DNA of 29,011 nt from Acidobacteriota bacterium (GTDB lineage: Bacteria; Acidobacteriota; Terriglobia; Acidiferrales; UBA7541). Under the pieces are notes generated by a model. The model had not been told where the DNA came from, searched no databases, and worked only from the letters and a program-made list of their open reading frames with translations. The DNA lies in contig QHYO01000046.1 in assembly GCA_003224135.1 (NCBI GenBank), positions 1-29,011 of the forward strand. Direction: 5' to 3'. A program made the translations under genes and the position numbers. This document shows, piece after piece, positions 1 through 8,462 of the stretch (positions are counted from its first letter, which is position 1; each line of letters starts with the position of its first letter).

Positions 1-2433
1 GAGGCTCTCGCGCTTCTTCAGCCGATTAGCCTCAATAAGGCGCCGATATTTCGCGAGTGTGTCCGCAGCTTCGGGAATGCGACCAGCTCGGCGGTAGGCC
101 TGGCTCAATTGGAAGAAAGCAGCATCATGGTCAGGCGTGAGCTTCGTTGCGATCTCGAGACGCTGAACGGCTCCAGAAGCATCGCCCTGCTGCAATAAAG
201 CCCGTCCAAGTTCGAACTGCGCAGGCTCGTAGTCAGGTTTCACCTGGATGACTTTTTGCAATATCGCGACGGCCTCCGGCAGCTGGCCCTGGGCCAAGAG
301 TGTGTAACCGAGATGATATGTAGCAATGGGATCGCCGGGCCTTAGTTCAAGTTCGGAGCGAAATTCCGCAGCGGCCGGTTCGAATTGACCCTGATGAAGG
401 AAGACCAAACCAGCATAATAGTGTGCTTCCGGAAGGCGAGGATCCAATTGCAACGCCGTCTTCAACTCGTTGCTGGCATTCGGATAGTCTTCTTGTTGCG
501 CATGAGCCTGGCCGAGAAGAAAATGCACAGACGCATTATTTGCGTTTTGCAAGAGCAGCCGGCGAAAAATATCGGCGGCGCCTTCGGATTGACGCGTGCG
601 GACCAATGCAGTTCCCCAGGCAAACAGCAAGCCGGGATCATCAGGTGGATTTTTGAAAAAAGGACGCAGCACCTCGACGGTCTGGGGATATTTCTCCTCA
701 ATGAAATAACTCAATCCGAGAAGCTGGCGAACAAACGCATCATCAGGATGCGCAGCAAGATAGCGTTCCAGCGGCGGAACCGCGTCAGAATATTGCTCTG
801 CTCGAAAGCTCGCAAAACCCCAGTTGCGATCCAAGCCAGGCAGGCCGGGATTCCATGCGGCGGCTTGCTTAAAAAACTCAGACGCTTCGGCAAATTTCGA
901 AGCTTTTGCCCGCATGACGCCCAGATCGTTGTAAGAACTGGCAAGAACTTCCGCTGCAAAAGTGCGGTACTGCCGAACGGCCGCCGATTCCTGCGGCTGC
1001 TGGACAACGACCGGCTGAGGCTCTAAATCCGTGGACACGCCGCCCTGGGCCATGGCCTGTGTGCTCTGTTCGTCCGCCGTTCCGGATTCAAGCAAACCTG
1101 CGATGCGATCCGAAGAGTGACTTTCTCCCTTGTCTGATGTCTCCTTTGCTTCGAGCTGATGGTCTTGATCAAAGAACATGTGCTCCTGATCATATTTAAA
1201 TTCAGCTTCGCGGAGTTGCTGAGAACGAGCGAGGGCCTTTTTTGCTTCCTCCAAACGACCGAGACGGAGTAAACCCTGTCCCAGCAAGAAATATCCTCTG
1301 CCGAGATCGCGGTGGAATTCTTCGGGATTGTGGACCAGTGCAACGTACTTCTGGAGAGCGTTCACGGCTTCCTTAATCCGTTGCGTCGACGTGTAAGCTT
1401 CGCCCAGGTACAGATACGGTGCGGCGCCGTCCGGTCGTACGCGTGTGGCATGGAGGAGCACCGATTCAGCAGCCGCGTAATCGCGAAGGCTGACGTCGGT
1501 TAAACCAAGTAAGACGAGAGTGAGGTAATCGTTCGGCTGAATTTTTAATTCCTGCCGAAACATAGCTTGTGCCAAGGGATAGCCCTGTTCATTGAGGTGA
1601 TCCAGGTAAGCGTAGCCTAGAAGCGAATGGGCTCGAGGATATTTTGGATCGAGCTCGATCGCTTTGCGGAATTCTGCGACGGCAGGTTCAGGAAAATGAG
1701 TGACGATGTATGCGCGCCCGAACAATACATGCAAGGCGGCGGAATCACCTGTGGTGGCCTGCAACTTGGAGAACAATTCGCCCGCCTCGGAAACTTTTTT
1801 GTCCTTCAGGCAGGCGATAGCGAGAAAATAAACGGTTTCAAAATCTGCCTGCTGCGCCACAGCGGCATTTAACTCTTTAATCGAGGCTTGCGGATTGCCT
1901 TCAAAAAGATAAATACGACCGAGCACATTATGTGCGCGCGCATTGTCTGGCTCCTTTGCCAGCACCGCATCAATCTGCGCTTTCGCTTTATTGACATCGC
2001 CCCGGCGAAACCAGGCAATCGCCGCTTCGACCTGCAACCCGAAGTCTTCGGGGGTCTGCTTCACTGCTTCGTCCAGGTAACGTGTGGCTTGCTCGTACTG
2101 CCCTCGCGAGAGCGACAGATTTCCCAGTTGCCGCAAACCAATGGCGATGCTTTGCCGGTAGGCCAGATCCGCCCGAACAATATCGTTTGCCGCTAAGGAA
2201 GTTTTGGCAGCATCAAACTGGCGTTTGAGCATTTGCCCGGGATTGTCCTGTGGGTGCCCAAACGAAGCCGAGGGCGTGACAAACAGAAAAACCAACAGGG
2301 CAAAATGCGGGTAACGTGAGTTAGACAGGCGACAGGTTGATTTGGTGCGGACGAAGCTCTTGCGATCGCTGCAATTCCGTTGAGGCCCGAAGGCCGCAGA
2401 GGCAGGATATGCAGTGAAAGTTTTAGCGTCCAC
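1..2433 (-). CDS. Secreted tetratricopeptide-repeat protein (3' end outside window)
   Basis: The minus strand stays open from 2433 to the window edge, giving 811 codons with no stop yet. The product is almost entirely TPR-like helical pairs with the usual alanine, glycine, tyrosine and proline spacing (for example LGRIYLFEGNPQASIKELN and LGYTLLAQGQLPEAVAILQ). A less repetitive, glutamine- and serine-rich linker lies near the middle. The GTG at 2433 was chosen because GGGAG sits 9 bases upstream and the gene then overlaps the preceding stop by 11 bp, suggesting translational coupling. A hydrophobic stretch (FALLVFLFV) followed by an ASFG-type site about 55 residues in suggests export, although the n-region would be long; a TTG in that stretch is an alternative start. 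TPR proteins of this type are scaffolds. A role with the neighbouring receptor and CRTAC1-like protein is inferred from gene order only. Confidence 0.85.
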   Translation of the reverse strand, partial: MDAKTFTAYPASAAFGPQRNCSDRKSFVRTKSTCRLSNSRYPHFALLVFLFVTPSASFGHPQDNPGQMLKRQFDAAKTSLAANDIVRADLAYRQSIAIGLRQLGNLSLSRGQYEQATRYLDEAVKQTPEDFGLQVEAAIAWFRRGDVNKAKAQIDAVLAKEPDNARAHNVLGRIYLFEGNPQASIKELNAAVAQQADFETVYFLAIACLKDKKVSEAGELFSKLQATTGDSAALHVLFGRAYIVTHFPEPAVAEFRKAIELDPKYPRAHSLLGYAYLDHLNEQGYPLAQAMFRQELKIQPNDYLTLVLLGLTDVSLRDYAAAESVLLHATRVRPDGAAPYLYLGEAYTSTQRIKEAVNALQKYVALVHNPEEFHRDLGRGYFLLGQGLLRLGRLEEAKKALARSQQLREAEFKYDQEHMFFDQDHQLEAKETSDKGESHSSDRIAGLLESGTADEQSTQAMAQGGVSTDLEPQPVVVQQPQESAAVRQYRTFAAEVLASSYNDLGVMRAKASKFAEASEFFKQAAAWNPGLPGLDRNWGFASFRAEQYSDAVPPLERYLAAHPDDAFVRQLLGLSYFIEEKYPQTVEVLRPFFKNPPDDPGLLFAWGTALVRTRQSEGAADIFRRLLLQNANNASVHFLLGQAHAQQEDYPNASNELKTALQLDPRLPEAHYYAGLVFLHQGQFEPAAAEFRSELELRPGDPIATYHLGYTLLAQGQLPEAVAILQKVIQVKPDYEPAQFELGRALLQQGDASGAVQRLEIATKLTPDHDAAFFQLSQAYRRAGRIPEAADTLAKYRRLIEANRLKKRESL

Positions 2434-4279
2434 CGACCGGGACTCCCGCCGGTGCGCCGGCATTCGGCAACGGTTTTGAGCTCTGGATGCCGCTGCCTTC
2501 AACAACGGTATAAATGGAATCGGCGGAAACATTTTCGAGCTTTTCCACTTTTCCAGTGGGCCATTGAATCTCGACCCATTCCATTTTAGCAGCGCCACCA
2601 AGGCCAAAATGAAGACGCAGATCGTTTTGCGACAAATAGCTTGCGCCGCCTCGCACTTCGGCCATTTGCTGGACTCCCGCGGCCCGAACAGTTATGCGCG
2701 CTCCGATCGCTGCCCGATTGCTTTTCGTGCCGACAAGCTTAAATAGCACGCGATGGTTGCCGTCACTATTCATATTTTTCAGCAGAGTCATCGGTTCACC
2801 GACATTCAAAAGAACAACGTCAACGTTGCCGGTATTAAAGATGTCGCCGAAGGCCGCACCACGGCGAGATTTGAGTGGCAAATCGGTGAGGCCGGCTTCT
2901 TTTGAAACTTCGTCAAATGTGCCATCGCGATTATTGCGATGAAGCAGCAACGGTTCGCGGTATCGAGCCCCGACGTCGACCGTATCAACCTGCGGGAAGA
3001 CATGGCCATTGGCCACGAAGAGATCCAGCCAACCGTCGTTATCCATATCAAAAAAGGCAGTGCCCCAGCCAACGTAGGGATAGCTGGGCTGGCCAACGCC
3101 CGACGTCCAGGTAACATCATCGAAGCCCCTCTCGCCTAGATTGTGATAGAGCGAATTGGGCTGCTCGGCGAAATGCGTTACGAAGTAGCTGAAGCGGCCG
3201 CTATGATCATAATCGCCGAAATCTATGCCCATGGAGCCCAGCTCCATGCCGTCGCCGCTGAGCGCCACGCCTGTGAGCATACCGAGGTCGGTGAACGTAC
3301 CATCTTTGTTGTTGTGATACAGATAGCTGGGAACAGAGTCATTCGCCACGAGAAGGTCCGGCCATCCGTCGTTATCGTAGTCAGTCCACATCACTCCCAG
3401 GCCGTAGTAGCCGATGTCATCGTGGACTCCAGCCTTTTTGGAGACTTCCTCAAAAGTGCCGTCGCCTCGATTGTGATAAAGAAAATCGGTTTGGCCGATC
3501 AGACCCCACGGGCCGCACTGCACGAGTACACCCTTGTATTTGCAATATTTGTTGCTGCCAAATGCCGGAAGGTGGTCCATATCTACCGCAGTGTAGCGCG
3601 AGACGAACAGGTCGACGTTGCCATCTCGGTCATAGTCGCCCCACGCGGCTCCTGCGCTGAATCCACCACCCCGCAGTCCAGCTTTCTCAGTAACGTCTTC
3701 GAACTTGCAGTCGCCCAAACCGCGATAGAGCACGTTGCCGCCGTAGCCGGTAACGAAAAGATCGAGTTTTCCATCATTGTCATAATCAGCGACAGCCACG
3801 CCCATGCCCCAGCCCAGTCGAGTCAGCCCGGCTTCTTTGGAAGTATCCTTAAAGGTGCCGTCAGCCTGCTGGCGATAAAGGGTCACCATGGGATCTCCGC
3901 CCGCTTTGTATCGATCTGCTGTTGAACCGTTGGCCATGACGATGGCCAAGCGACCAGAATCGTCGCAGTCGAGTAGGCCCACTCCGCCGCTCATAGACTC
4001 GATGATGTAACGCTTCTCCCCTGTCGAGACGTGTGAGGCGGTCAACCCAGCTTGTGTCGTAATGTCCTTGAATTTGGGTATCGGAGGAAAGCCTGGGCGA
4101 TTTACGTTGGCCTTAGGCGTCTTCATGGCCGATGCGGGGACTTCAACACGCGTGCTTTGGGCCCATAGGCAACCCGAGAAAAAGAGACCGGCGAGCAAAA
4201 CCCCAAAGAGAACTTTCCATCTGGACATTGAACAAAAACGCATGACCGCCAGTTTATCGTAAACTTTTTTTTCGCCCAA
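2423..4279 (-). CDS. CRTAC1-like FG-GAP/VCBS repeat protein with ASPIC/UnbV domain
   Basis: The 618-residue secreted protein has FG-GAP/VCBS calcium-binding repeats with DxDxDG cores (DYDNDGKLDLFV, DYDRDGNVDLFV, DYDNDGWPDLLV, DMDNDGWLDLFV), which should form a beta-propeller. Two repeats are degenerate (DYDHSGRFSYFV and DIFNTGNVDVVL). The last 100 residues form an ASPIC/UnbV domain (IGARITVRA, RGGASYLSQND, HFGLG, WPTGK). The N-terminus has a hydrophobic segment ending LFFSGCLWAQS, which could be a lipobox or an ordinary signal-peptide site. The start is uncertain: a TTG at 4279 has AGGTG 6 bases upstream, while an ATG at 4243 gives a more usual signal peptide but a weaker ribosome site. The protein lies downstream of a TonB receptor and overlaps the TPR gene. 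It is likely an extracytoplasmic binding partner; its ligand is unknown. Confidence 0.92.
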   Translation of the reverse strand: MGEKKVYDKLAVMRFCSMSRWKVLFGVLLAGLFFSGCLWAQSTRVEVPASAMKTPKANVNRPGFPPIPKFKDITTQAGLTASHVSTGEKRYIIESMSGGVGLLDCDDSGRLAIVMANGSTADRYKAGGDPMVTLYRQQADGTFKDTSKEAGLTRLGWGMGVAVADYDNDGKLDLFVTGYGGNVLYRGLGDCKFEDVTEKAGLRGGGFSAGAAWGDYDRDGNVDLFVSRYTAVDMDHLPAFGSNKYCKYKGVLVQCGPWGLIGQTDFLYHNRGDGTFEEVSKKAGVHDDIGYYGLGVMWTDYDNDGWPDLLVANDSVPSYLYHNNKDGTFTDLGMLTGVALSGDGMELGSMGIDFGDYDHSGRFSYFVTHFAEQPNSLYHNLGERGFDDVTWTSGVGQPSYPYVGWGTAFFDMDNDGWLDLFVANGHVFPQVDTVDVGARYREPLLLHRNNRDGTFDEVSKEAGLTDLPLKSRRGAAFGDIFNTGNVDVVLLNVGEPMTLLKNMNSDGNHRVLFKLVGTKSNRAAIGARITVRAAGVQQMAEVRGGASYLSQNDLRLHFGLGGAAKMEWVEIQWPTGKVEKLENVSADSIYTVVEGSGIQSSKPLPNAGAPAGVPVGGR

Positions 4280-4291
4280 ATTTGTACACCT

Positions 4292-4334
4292 ATAAAAAGC
4301 GAAGCGTCCCGCCAGATTTTTGACGGGACGCTTC
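4292..4334 (-). terminator. Rho-independent terminator after the TonB receptor gene
   Basis: Reading the minus strand, an 11-bp perfect stem (GAAGCGTCCCG paired with CGGGACGCTTC, 4324-4334 and 4301-4311) encloses a 12-base loop and is followed by GC and a run of five T. It lies 24 bp after the receptor stop and just before the CRTAC1-like gene. That gene must therefore rely on read-through or on its own promoter. Confidence 0.85.
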
Positions 4335-4357
4335 GGAAGTTACGGTTGAACCGTAGG

Positions 4358-7300
4358 TTAAAAGATGATCTTCAGCGCGTATTGGATCTGCCGGAATCCG
4401 TTTTCACGGACGTTTTGCGCCTTTCCGTAGTTGCTGCTCGGAGCCGGAGTGGCTGAAAGAATCTGCGTGGCGCCACGGAGGACGCCATTACTGGGATCAG
4501 GTGTCACGACGTTGCCGTTGGCATCGCCGAACACGGGCGCGTTGAAGTTAATCTTGGCATTGTTGATTACGTCGTTTGCCACGTATTGGGGATGGTTAAA
4601 GAGGTTGAAAAACTCCATGCGGAACTGCATCTTGATGCGCTCCGTGATTTTGAAGTTCTTGTCGACACCCATGTCCACATCCCTCGAAGGCGGGCCGGAA
4701 CAAATTCCGACTCCCGCGTTTCCAATGGTTCCCAACTGGAAGCCGTTGACGGAGAACATATTGGGATTGAGATAGGTCTTGGAATCAGCACCACTTGCAC
4801 GGCAAGACTCCCCGGCAACACGATTGGGCCGCTCGCGGCCAGTCGCGGTACCATTCCCGACACCTGAGGGATCGCCGAGGCCCTGAACGGAAACCAGCGG
4901 TGTGATCGATGGTCCACTCGATAGGGAGACAATCGTGCTGGCCTCCCATCCTCCCAACGTGCCGCGGACAAACCCGTTAGAATTCTGTAATGTCGGGAGT
5001 CCGTAGACCAGGCTCGCTGAAAAGATGTGCGGATGATTCAGAATGTCCGGTCCATAAGTCGCATGCCTGTCTTGTCCATCCAGGTTTGGCGCGGGTGTGT
5101 CAAGCCGCTGTGAATCCGCCAGCAGTTTTGACCAAGTGTAAGCCGCTTGGAAAGTTGTATTGCTGCGGACTCGCATGTTGAAGAATGTTTGCAGCGAGTG
5201 GTAATCGGAGCTGCTGCCATGCGAGTAGTAAGTAATGGAATTGTTGGCGACAAGCCCTCCGTACGGCCTTAACGAAGCCAGGTAATGGCCGGCGTCCGCG
5301 AAACCGTGAGCGTCAGGGTCGCCGACTTTAGCTGTCGAATTTTCATTCTGAACGTAGGTCAACCGGTCGGCGGACGGAACAAAGTTCACGTCAGCAATCT
5401 GTTCCCAGTGATTGTTTTTGTTGCCGACATAGGCCACTTCCAGCTTCGCATTTCTGAAGACTTCGCGCTGGACAGACAGATTCCATTGCCAGGCATTGGG
5501 CATCTGGTCGGAGGTTGATTGGCCGATGGAAGGCAAGCCGAGGCCTGATGCATAGCAATTAGGATCGCAGGCGGGCAATTGGTGATCAAAGCCTTGATCC
5601 AAAACGCGGCCATTGCCGCCTGGGCTGTTAAAGCTCGGATTGAACGGTGGATTGTTGCCGGCGATTTGCAGGGGCCAGAGGCGATCACGATTGAAGAATT
5701 GGCCAAGGCCGGCGCGAATAGACCATTTTCCGCTGCCCGTGGGATCCCACGCGATTCCGAGCCGGGGAGCGATCATGTGGTTGTTATTGTTCATCAGCGC
5801 ACGATTCGGACCAGCGACGCCGCCAGTGCCTGAGGGGCAGGGGTTGGCTTTGAGGCCCGGTGAGTAAAGCAAGCCGTTGCACGAACTGTTGCCGAGCGCT
5901 GGATCGAACGCCGCAGGGTTAAATACCGTGTATCTGTCGTCCGACAAGTAAGGGTTCCGCAGGAAAGACCAACGGAAACCGTAATCTACGGTCAACCGCG
6001 GAGTAACACGCCAGTTGTCGGTTACATAGAATTCAACGTCATGCCAAACGTTTCGTACCTTGAAGAGATCCCGGGTTTCGCTCCAGCCTAATGCCATATT
6101 GACCAACTCCAGGTCGGCAATGCCGTACCCAGTTTGGTTTGCCAAACCCTTAAATCCATTCAAGCCAACAGGACCGCCGAGAGTTCCAAATTCTCCATTG
6201 CCCTGTTCCGCTTTGTAATTGCGCGCATACAGGCCACCGACTTTGATGGTGTGTTTGCCCTTGACGAAAGAGAAGTCATCCTGCCAGGTATAAAGATCCT
6301 GCTGGTTCTGCCAGGGAGCAATCGTCCAGACGCTCGGAAGTCCGCAGCAATTAATCCATGCCGCAGGTCCCTTATCGCCATATGTCTTGCCGGAAAGCGG
6401 AAAGAATGTGGGAATGCTATCGTTCAGTTGTTGAACGAGGCCCGGGTCCGTGCCGGCAGGAGTAATGCTGATGCGATTTGCGGAATACGAGAATGTAAAA
6501 TCGTTCACAGCAGTAGAGCCGATGGTCTTGCTCAATTTGCCGATGACCACGCGGCCCGGCTGGTTCCAGGCCTCTCCAATGGGGCCGAGGTTGTTGTCTC
6601 CCCAGAAACCGCCGCTATTTGGCCCGATATTCCACGAATCGTTGGTGAAGCGAAGCATGGCCGTAAGCGTCTTGGTCAGATTGATATCGCCACGTACGTG
6701 CTCTTCCCGCCAATTTGTCGGGACGCCGAAAGACTTGGTGAAGTTGTTGGTTGCGCACGGATCGAGATTGGTCGGATCGGGATAAGCCTTAAGGATTATC
6801 TGTGCCACCGGGCTTAGCCGATCAGCTGGGATCACGTTGTTCGTTGTGAAAGGAAGGCCTGTAGCCGGGTCCTTAATAAAGCCACTCTTGGGAAAGCTGT
6901 TGAAACCGGACGGGCAGCCTTCTAAGTCCGTAAAGTCGCCGCCCTTTTCGGCAACAGTCGGCATGCGAGCCGTGCTCGTTGTTCCCGAAATCTGCTTGTT
7001 CCATTCTTGAGACCAGAAAAAGAAAATCTTGTCCTTCTTGATGGGACCGCCGACGGTGTAGCCGTAGTCGTTGCGGCGAAGTTTGTTTTTCTCACACGCA
7101 GTGCCACCGGCGAGGCAGCCGGACTTGACGAAGGTATTGAAGGTGTTCAGGGCGTCGTTGCGTCCGAAATAGTACACGTCGCCGTGAAATTCATTGCTGC
7201 CGCGCTTGGTAATGATGCTGATTTGACTACCAGCAGACTGGCCAAACTGCGCACTGTAGCTGTTGCGCTCAATCTTGAACTCATCGATCGAATCCACGGA

Positions 7301-7984
7301 GGGGAAGACAAGGATGGTGCGGTTCGAGCCGACATCGTTATTGTGTGCGCCGTCCACCAACCAGAGGTTCGCATCCACTGCGCCGCCGCTGATCGAAAGA
7401 TCTGATCCGCCCTTTAATCCTTTGCCCTGGGCGCTGAAGCCTTCTCCGGTCGCGACGCCTGGGACCGAAAGGACCAGCTGCATGAAGTTGCGGCCGTTGA
7501 GTGGCAATTCCGCCACCTGCTGGCCGTTGATCAAGCCAGAAAGTTCTCCGTTGGTGGTCTCCACCTGGATCGCAGAAGCTTCGACAGTGATCTGTTCACT
7601 GACCGCGCCTACCGCAAGGGCGAAATTAAAAACGAGGCTATCGGAGGCGTGCACCGCAATGCCAACTTTTTCCGAAGCTTTGAAGCCTGCGTGCGTTACG
7701 CGAATTTTAAACGTGCCGAGCGGCAGATCCGGGAAATTATATACGCCGTCGCTGCCCGTGTTCGTCGTACGCGAGAAACCGGTCGACGGGTCGCTTACGG
7801 TAACTTCCGCACCGGCGACGGCAGCGCCCTGTTCGTCCGTTACGGTTCCACGAACTGAACCTTTAACGTCCTGCGCAAGCGCTGCAGGCGTACTCGAGCT
7901 AAGCAGAACAACCAAGCAGACGAGGAGAACTGACGCGAAAACAGAACGCCACACTCCGGCCTGTTTATTTCGATTTGAAATCAT
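4358..7984 (-). CDS. Oar-like TonB-dependent receptor with carboxypeptidase-regulatory N-terminal domain
   Basis: This 1208-residue outer-membrane receptor would import a large substrate with energy from TonB. A signal peptide spans residues 1-38 and ends AALA before Q. It is followed by a CarboxypepD_reg beta-sandwich (about 39-120, GTVTDEQGAAVAGAEVTV and DGVYNFPDLPLG), then a plug (about 150-270, with ELPLNGRNFMQL, LWLVDGAHNNDVG and YSAQFGQSAGSQISIITKRG). A long beta-barrel ends in phenylalanine (YALKIIF). The ATG at 7984 was chosen over an upstream in-frame start because GAGGGG lies 6 bases before it. Known Oar-family receptors in Acidobacteriota resemble SusC but usually lack a SusD partner, and none is seen here. 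The divergent LacI gene and the downstream CRTAC1-like and TPR genes suggest a regulated uptake module. The substrate cannot be read from the sequence. Confidence 0.95.
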   Translation of the reverse strand: MISNRNKQAGVWRSVFASVLLVCLVVLLSSSTPAALAQDVKGSVRGTVTDEQGAAVAGAEVTVSDPSTGFSRTTNTGSDGVYNFPDLPLGTFKIRVTHAGFKASEKVGIAVHASDSLVFNFALAVGAVSEQITVEASAIQVETTNGELSGLINGQQVAELPLNGRNFMQLVLSVPGVATGEGFSAQGKGLKGGSDLSISGGAVDANLWLVDGAHNNDVGSNRTILVFPSVDSIDEFKIERNSYSAQFGQSAGSQISIITKRGSNEFHGDVYYFGRNDALNTFNTFVKSGCLAGGTACEKNKLRRNDYGYTVGGPIKKDKIFFFWSQEWNKQISGTTSTARMPTVAEKGGDFTDLEGCPSGFNSFPKSGFIKDPATGLPFTTNNVIPADRLSPVAQIILKAYPDPTNLDPCATNNFTKSFGVPTNWREEHVRGDINLTKTLTAMLRFTNDSWNIGPNSGGFWGDNNLGPIGEAWNQPGRVVIGKLSKTIGSTAVNDFTFSYSANRISITPAGTDPGLVQQLNDSIPTFFPLSGKTYGDKGPAAWINCCGLPSVWTIAPWQNQQDLYTWQDDFSFVKGKHTIKVGGLYARNYKAEQGNGEFGTLGGPVGLNGFKGLANQTGYGIADLELVNMALGWSETRDLFKVRNVWHDVEFYVTDNWRVTPRLTVDYGFRWSFLRNPYLSDDRYTVFNPAAFDPALGNSSCNGLLYSPGLKANPCPSGTGGVAGPNRALMNNNNHMIAPRLGIAWDPTGSGKWSIRAGLGQFFNRDRLWPLQIAGNNPPFNPSFNSPGGNGRVLDQGFDHQLPACDPNCYASGLGLPSIGQSTSDQMPNAWQWNLSVQREVFRNAKLEVAYVGNKNNHWEQIADVNFVPSADRLTYVQNENSTAKVGDPDAHGFADAGHYLASLRPYGGLVANNSITYYSHGSSSDYHSLQTFFNMRVRSNTTFQAAYTWSKLLADSQRLDTPAPNLDGQDRHATYGPDILNHPHIFSASLVYGLPTLQNSNGFVRGTLGGWEASTIVSLSSGPSITPLVSVQGLGDPSGVGNGTATGRERPNRVAGESCRASGADSKTYLNPNMFSVNGFQLGTIGNAGVGICSGPPSRDVDMGVDKNFKITERIKMQFRMEFFNLFNHPQYVANDVINNAKINFNAPVFGDANGNVVTPDPSNGVLRGATQILSATPAPSSNYGKAQNVRENGFRQIQYALKIIF

Positions 7985-8101
7985 GCGCAACCCCTCGAGA
8001 ACAATTTGTGCTTGCCGATGTGGCAAGAGCATTTCGAATCCCGCTCAGAAGAAAACCAAATTCAAGAGAGCAAGAAAAGAGATGCGAGCTGAACGTTAAC
8101 G

Positions 8102-8118
8102 CTACCTACCCCAGGTAG
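8102..8118. promoter_or_regulatory. Small palindrome in the receptor leader (possible operator)
   Basis: CTACCT at 8102-8107 is repeated inverted as AGGTAG at 8113-8118 with 5 bases between. It lies about 20-35 bases downstream of the predicted receptor transcription start, a position suited to a repressor site. The regulator that binds is unknown; the adjacent LacI-family protein is one candidate. Confidence 0.35.
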
Positions 8119-8143
8119 TGATATAGAGCAGCCCCTTGGACAG

Positions 8144-8174
8144 GTATTAGGCGGCAAGCATAAAGGGATGTCAA
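8144..8174 (-). promoter_or_regulatory. Sigma-70-type promoter for the TonB receptor gene
   Basis: On the minus strand a perfect TTGACA (8169-8174) is followed, after 17 bases, by CCTAAT (8146-8151) or, after 19 bases, by TAATAC (8144-8149). It points toward the receptor start at 7984 and would give a leader of about 150 bases. Confidence 0.6.
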
Positions 8175-8181
8175 GAGAAAA

Positions 8182-8214
8182 ATAACGATATTCTTAGGCG
8201 AGATAACGATATTC
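8182..8214. repeat. Pair of 12-bp direct repeats (ATAACGATATTC) upstream of the receptor promoter
   Basis: ATAACGATATTC occurs exactly at 8182-8193 and again at 8203-8214, 21 bp apart from start to start, or two helical turns. The pair sits immediately upstream of the receptor -35 hexamer, so both copies face the same side of the DNA next to where RNA polymerase would bind. This suggests a binding site for a regulator, probably an activator or a tandem dimer. Confidence 0.5.
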
Positions 8215-8451
8215 CAATTCGTCCTATTTATTTCCATATATGTAAATCCACAGGGGGTATTAAGTCATTGTAAAGCCCGGCGTTATCGCTACAGCTTGGT
8301 ATCCGCAATTCTGCAGACAGTTTCTGGGCAAGGCCTTTTGCGTTGATCGTGGGCACGACATTTGTTGCGATTCCAAGGCGGCCGGCGAAGACTTGCGATA
8401 GAATGCACAGCAAAAGCATGGCTCGTCGCATGCAAATATCTGGCAAGAATT

Positions 8452-8457
8452 AAGGGA
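8452..8457 (+). promoter_or_regulatory. Shine-Dalgarno-like AAGGGA before the LacI-family gene
   Basis: AAGGGA lies 5 bases before an ATC codon at 8463 that directly follows an in-frame TAG. It is the best ribosome-binding site near the true N-terminus of the regulator, and is the main reason for placing the start there despite the non-standard codon. Confidence 0.35.
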
Positions 8458-8462
8458 TTTAG

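Larger units (their letters stand above)
7985..8462. other. Divergent intergenic regulatory region between TonB receptor and LacI gene
   Basis: This 478-bp stretch is visibly richer in A and T than its surroundings. It carries a minus-strand promoter, a direct-repeat pair and a small palindrome, each listed separately, plus a receptor leader of roughly 150 bases. A 72-codon minus-strand frame at 8228-8446 is not supported as a gene. No RNA gene was recognised. Confidence 0.7.

Noticed and set aside
3143..3925. 260-codon plus-strand frame
   Set aside because: It is the antisense shadow of the FG-GAP repeat region of the CRTAC1-like gene. The repeated DxDxDG codons produce a long open frame on the other strand.
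7263..8099. 278-codon plus-strand frame
   Set aside because: It lies opposite the N-terminal part of the TonB receptor, whose domain architecture is unmistakable. No motif was recognised on the plus strand.
8228..8446. 72-codon minus-strand frame with a signal-like start in the intergenic region
   Set aside because: It has no ribosome-binding site, starts at TTG, and overlaps the regulatory DNA. Nothing in it was recognised. It could still be a small gene, but the support is too weak.
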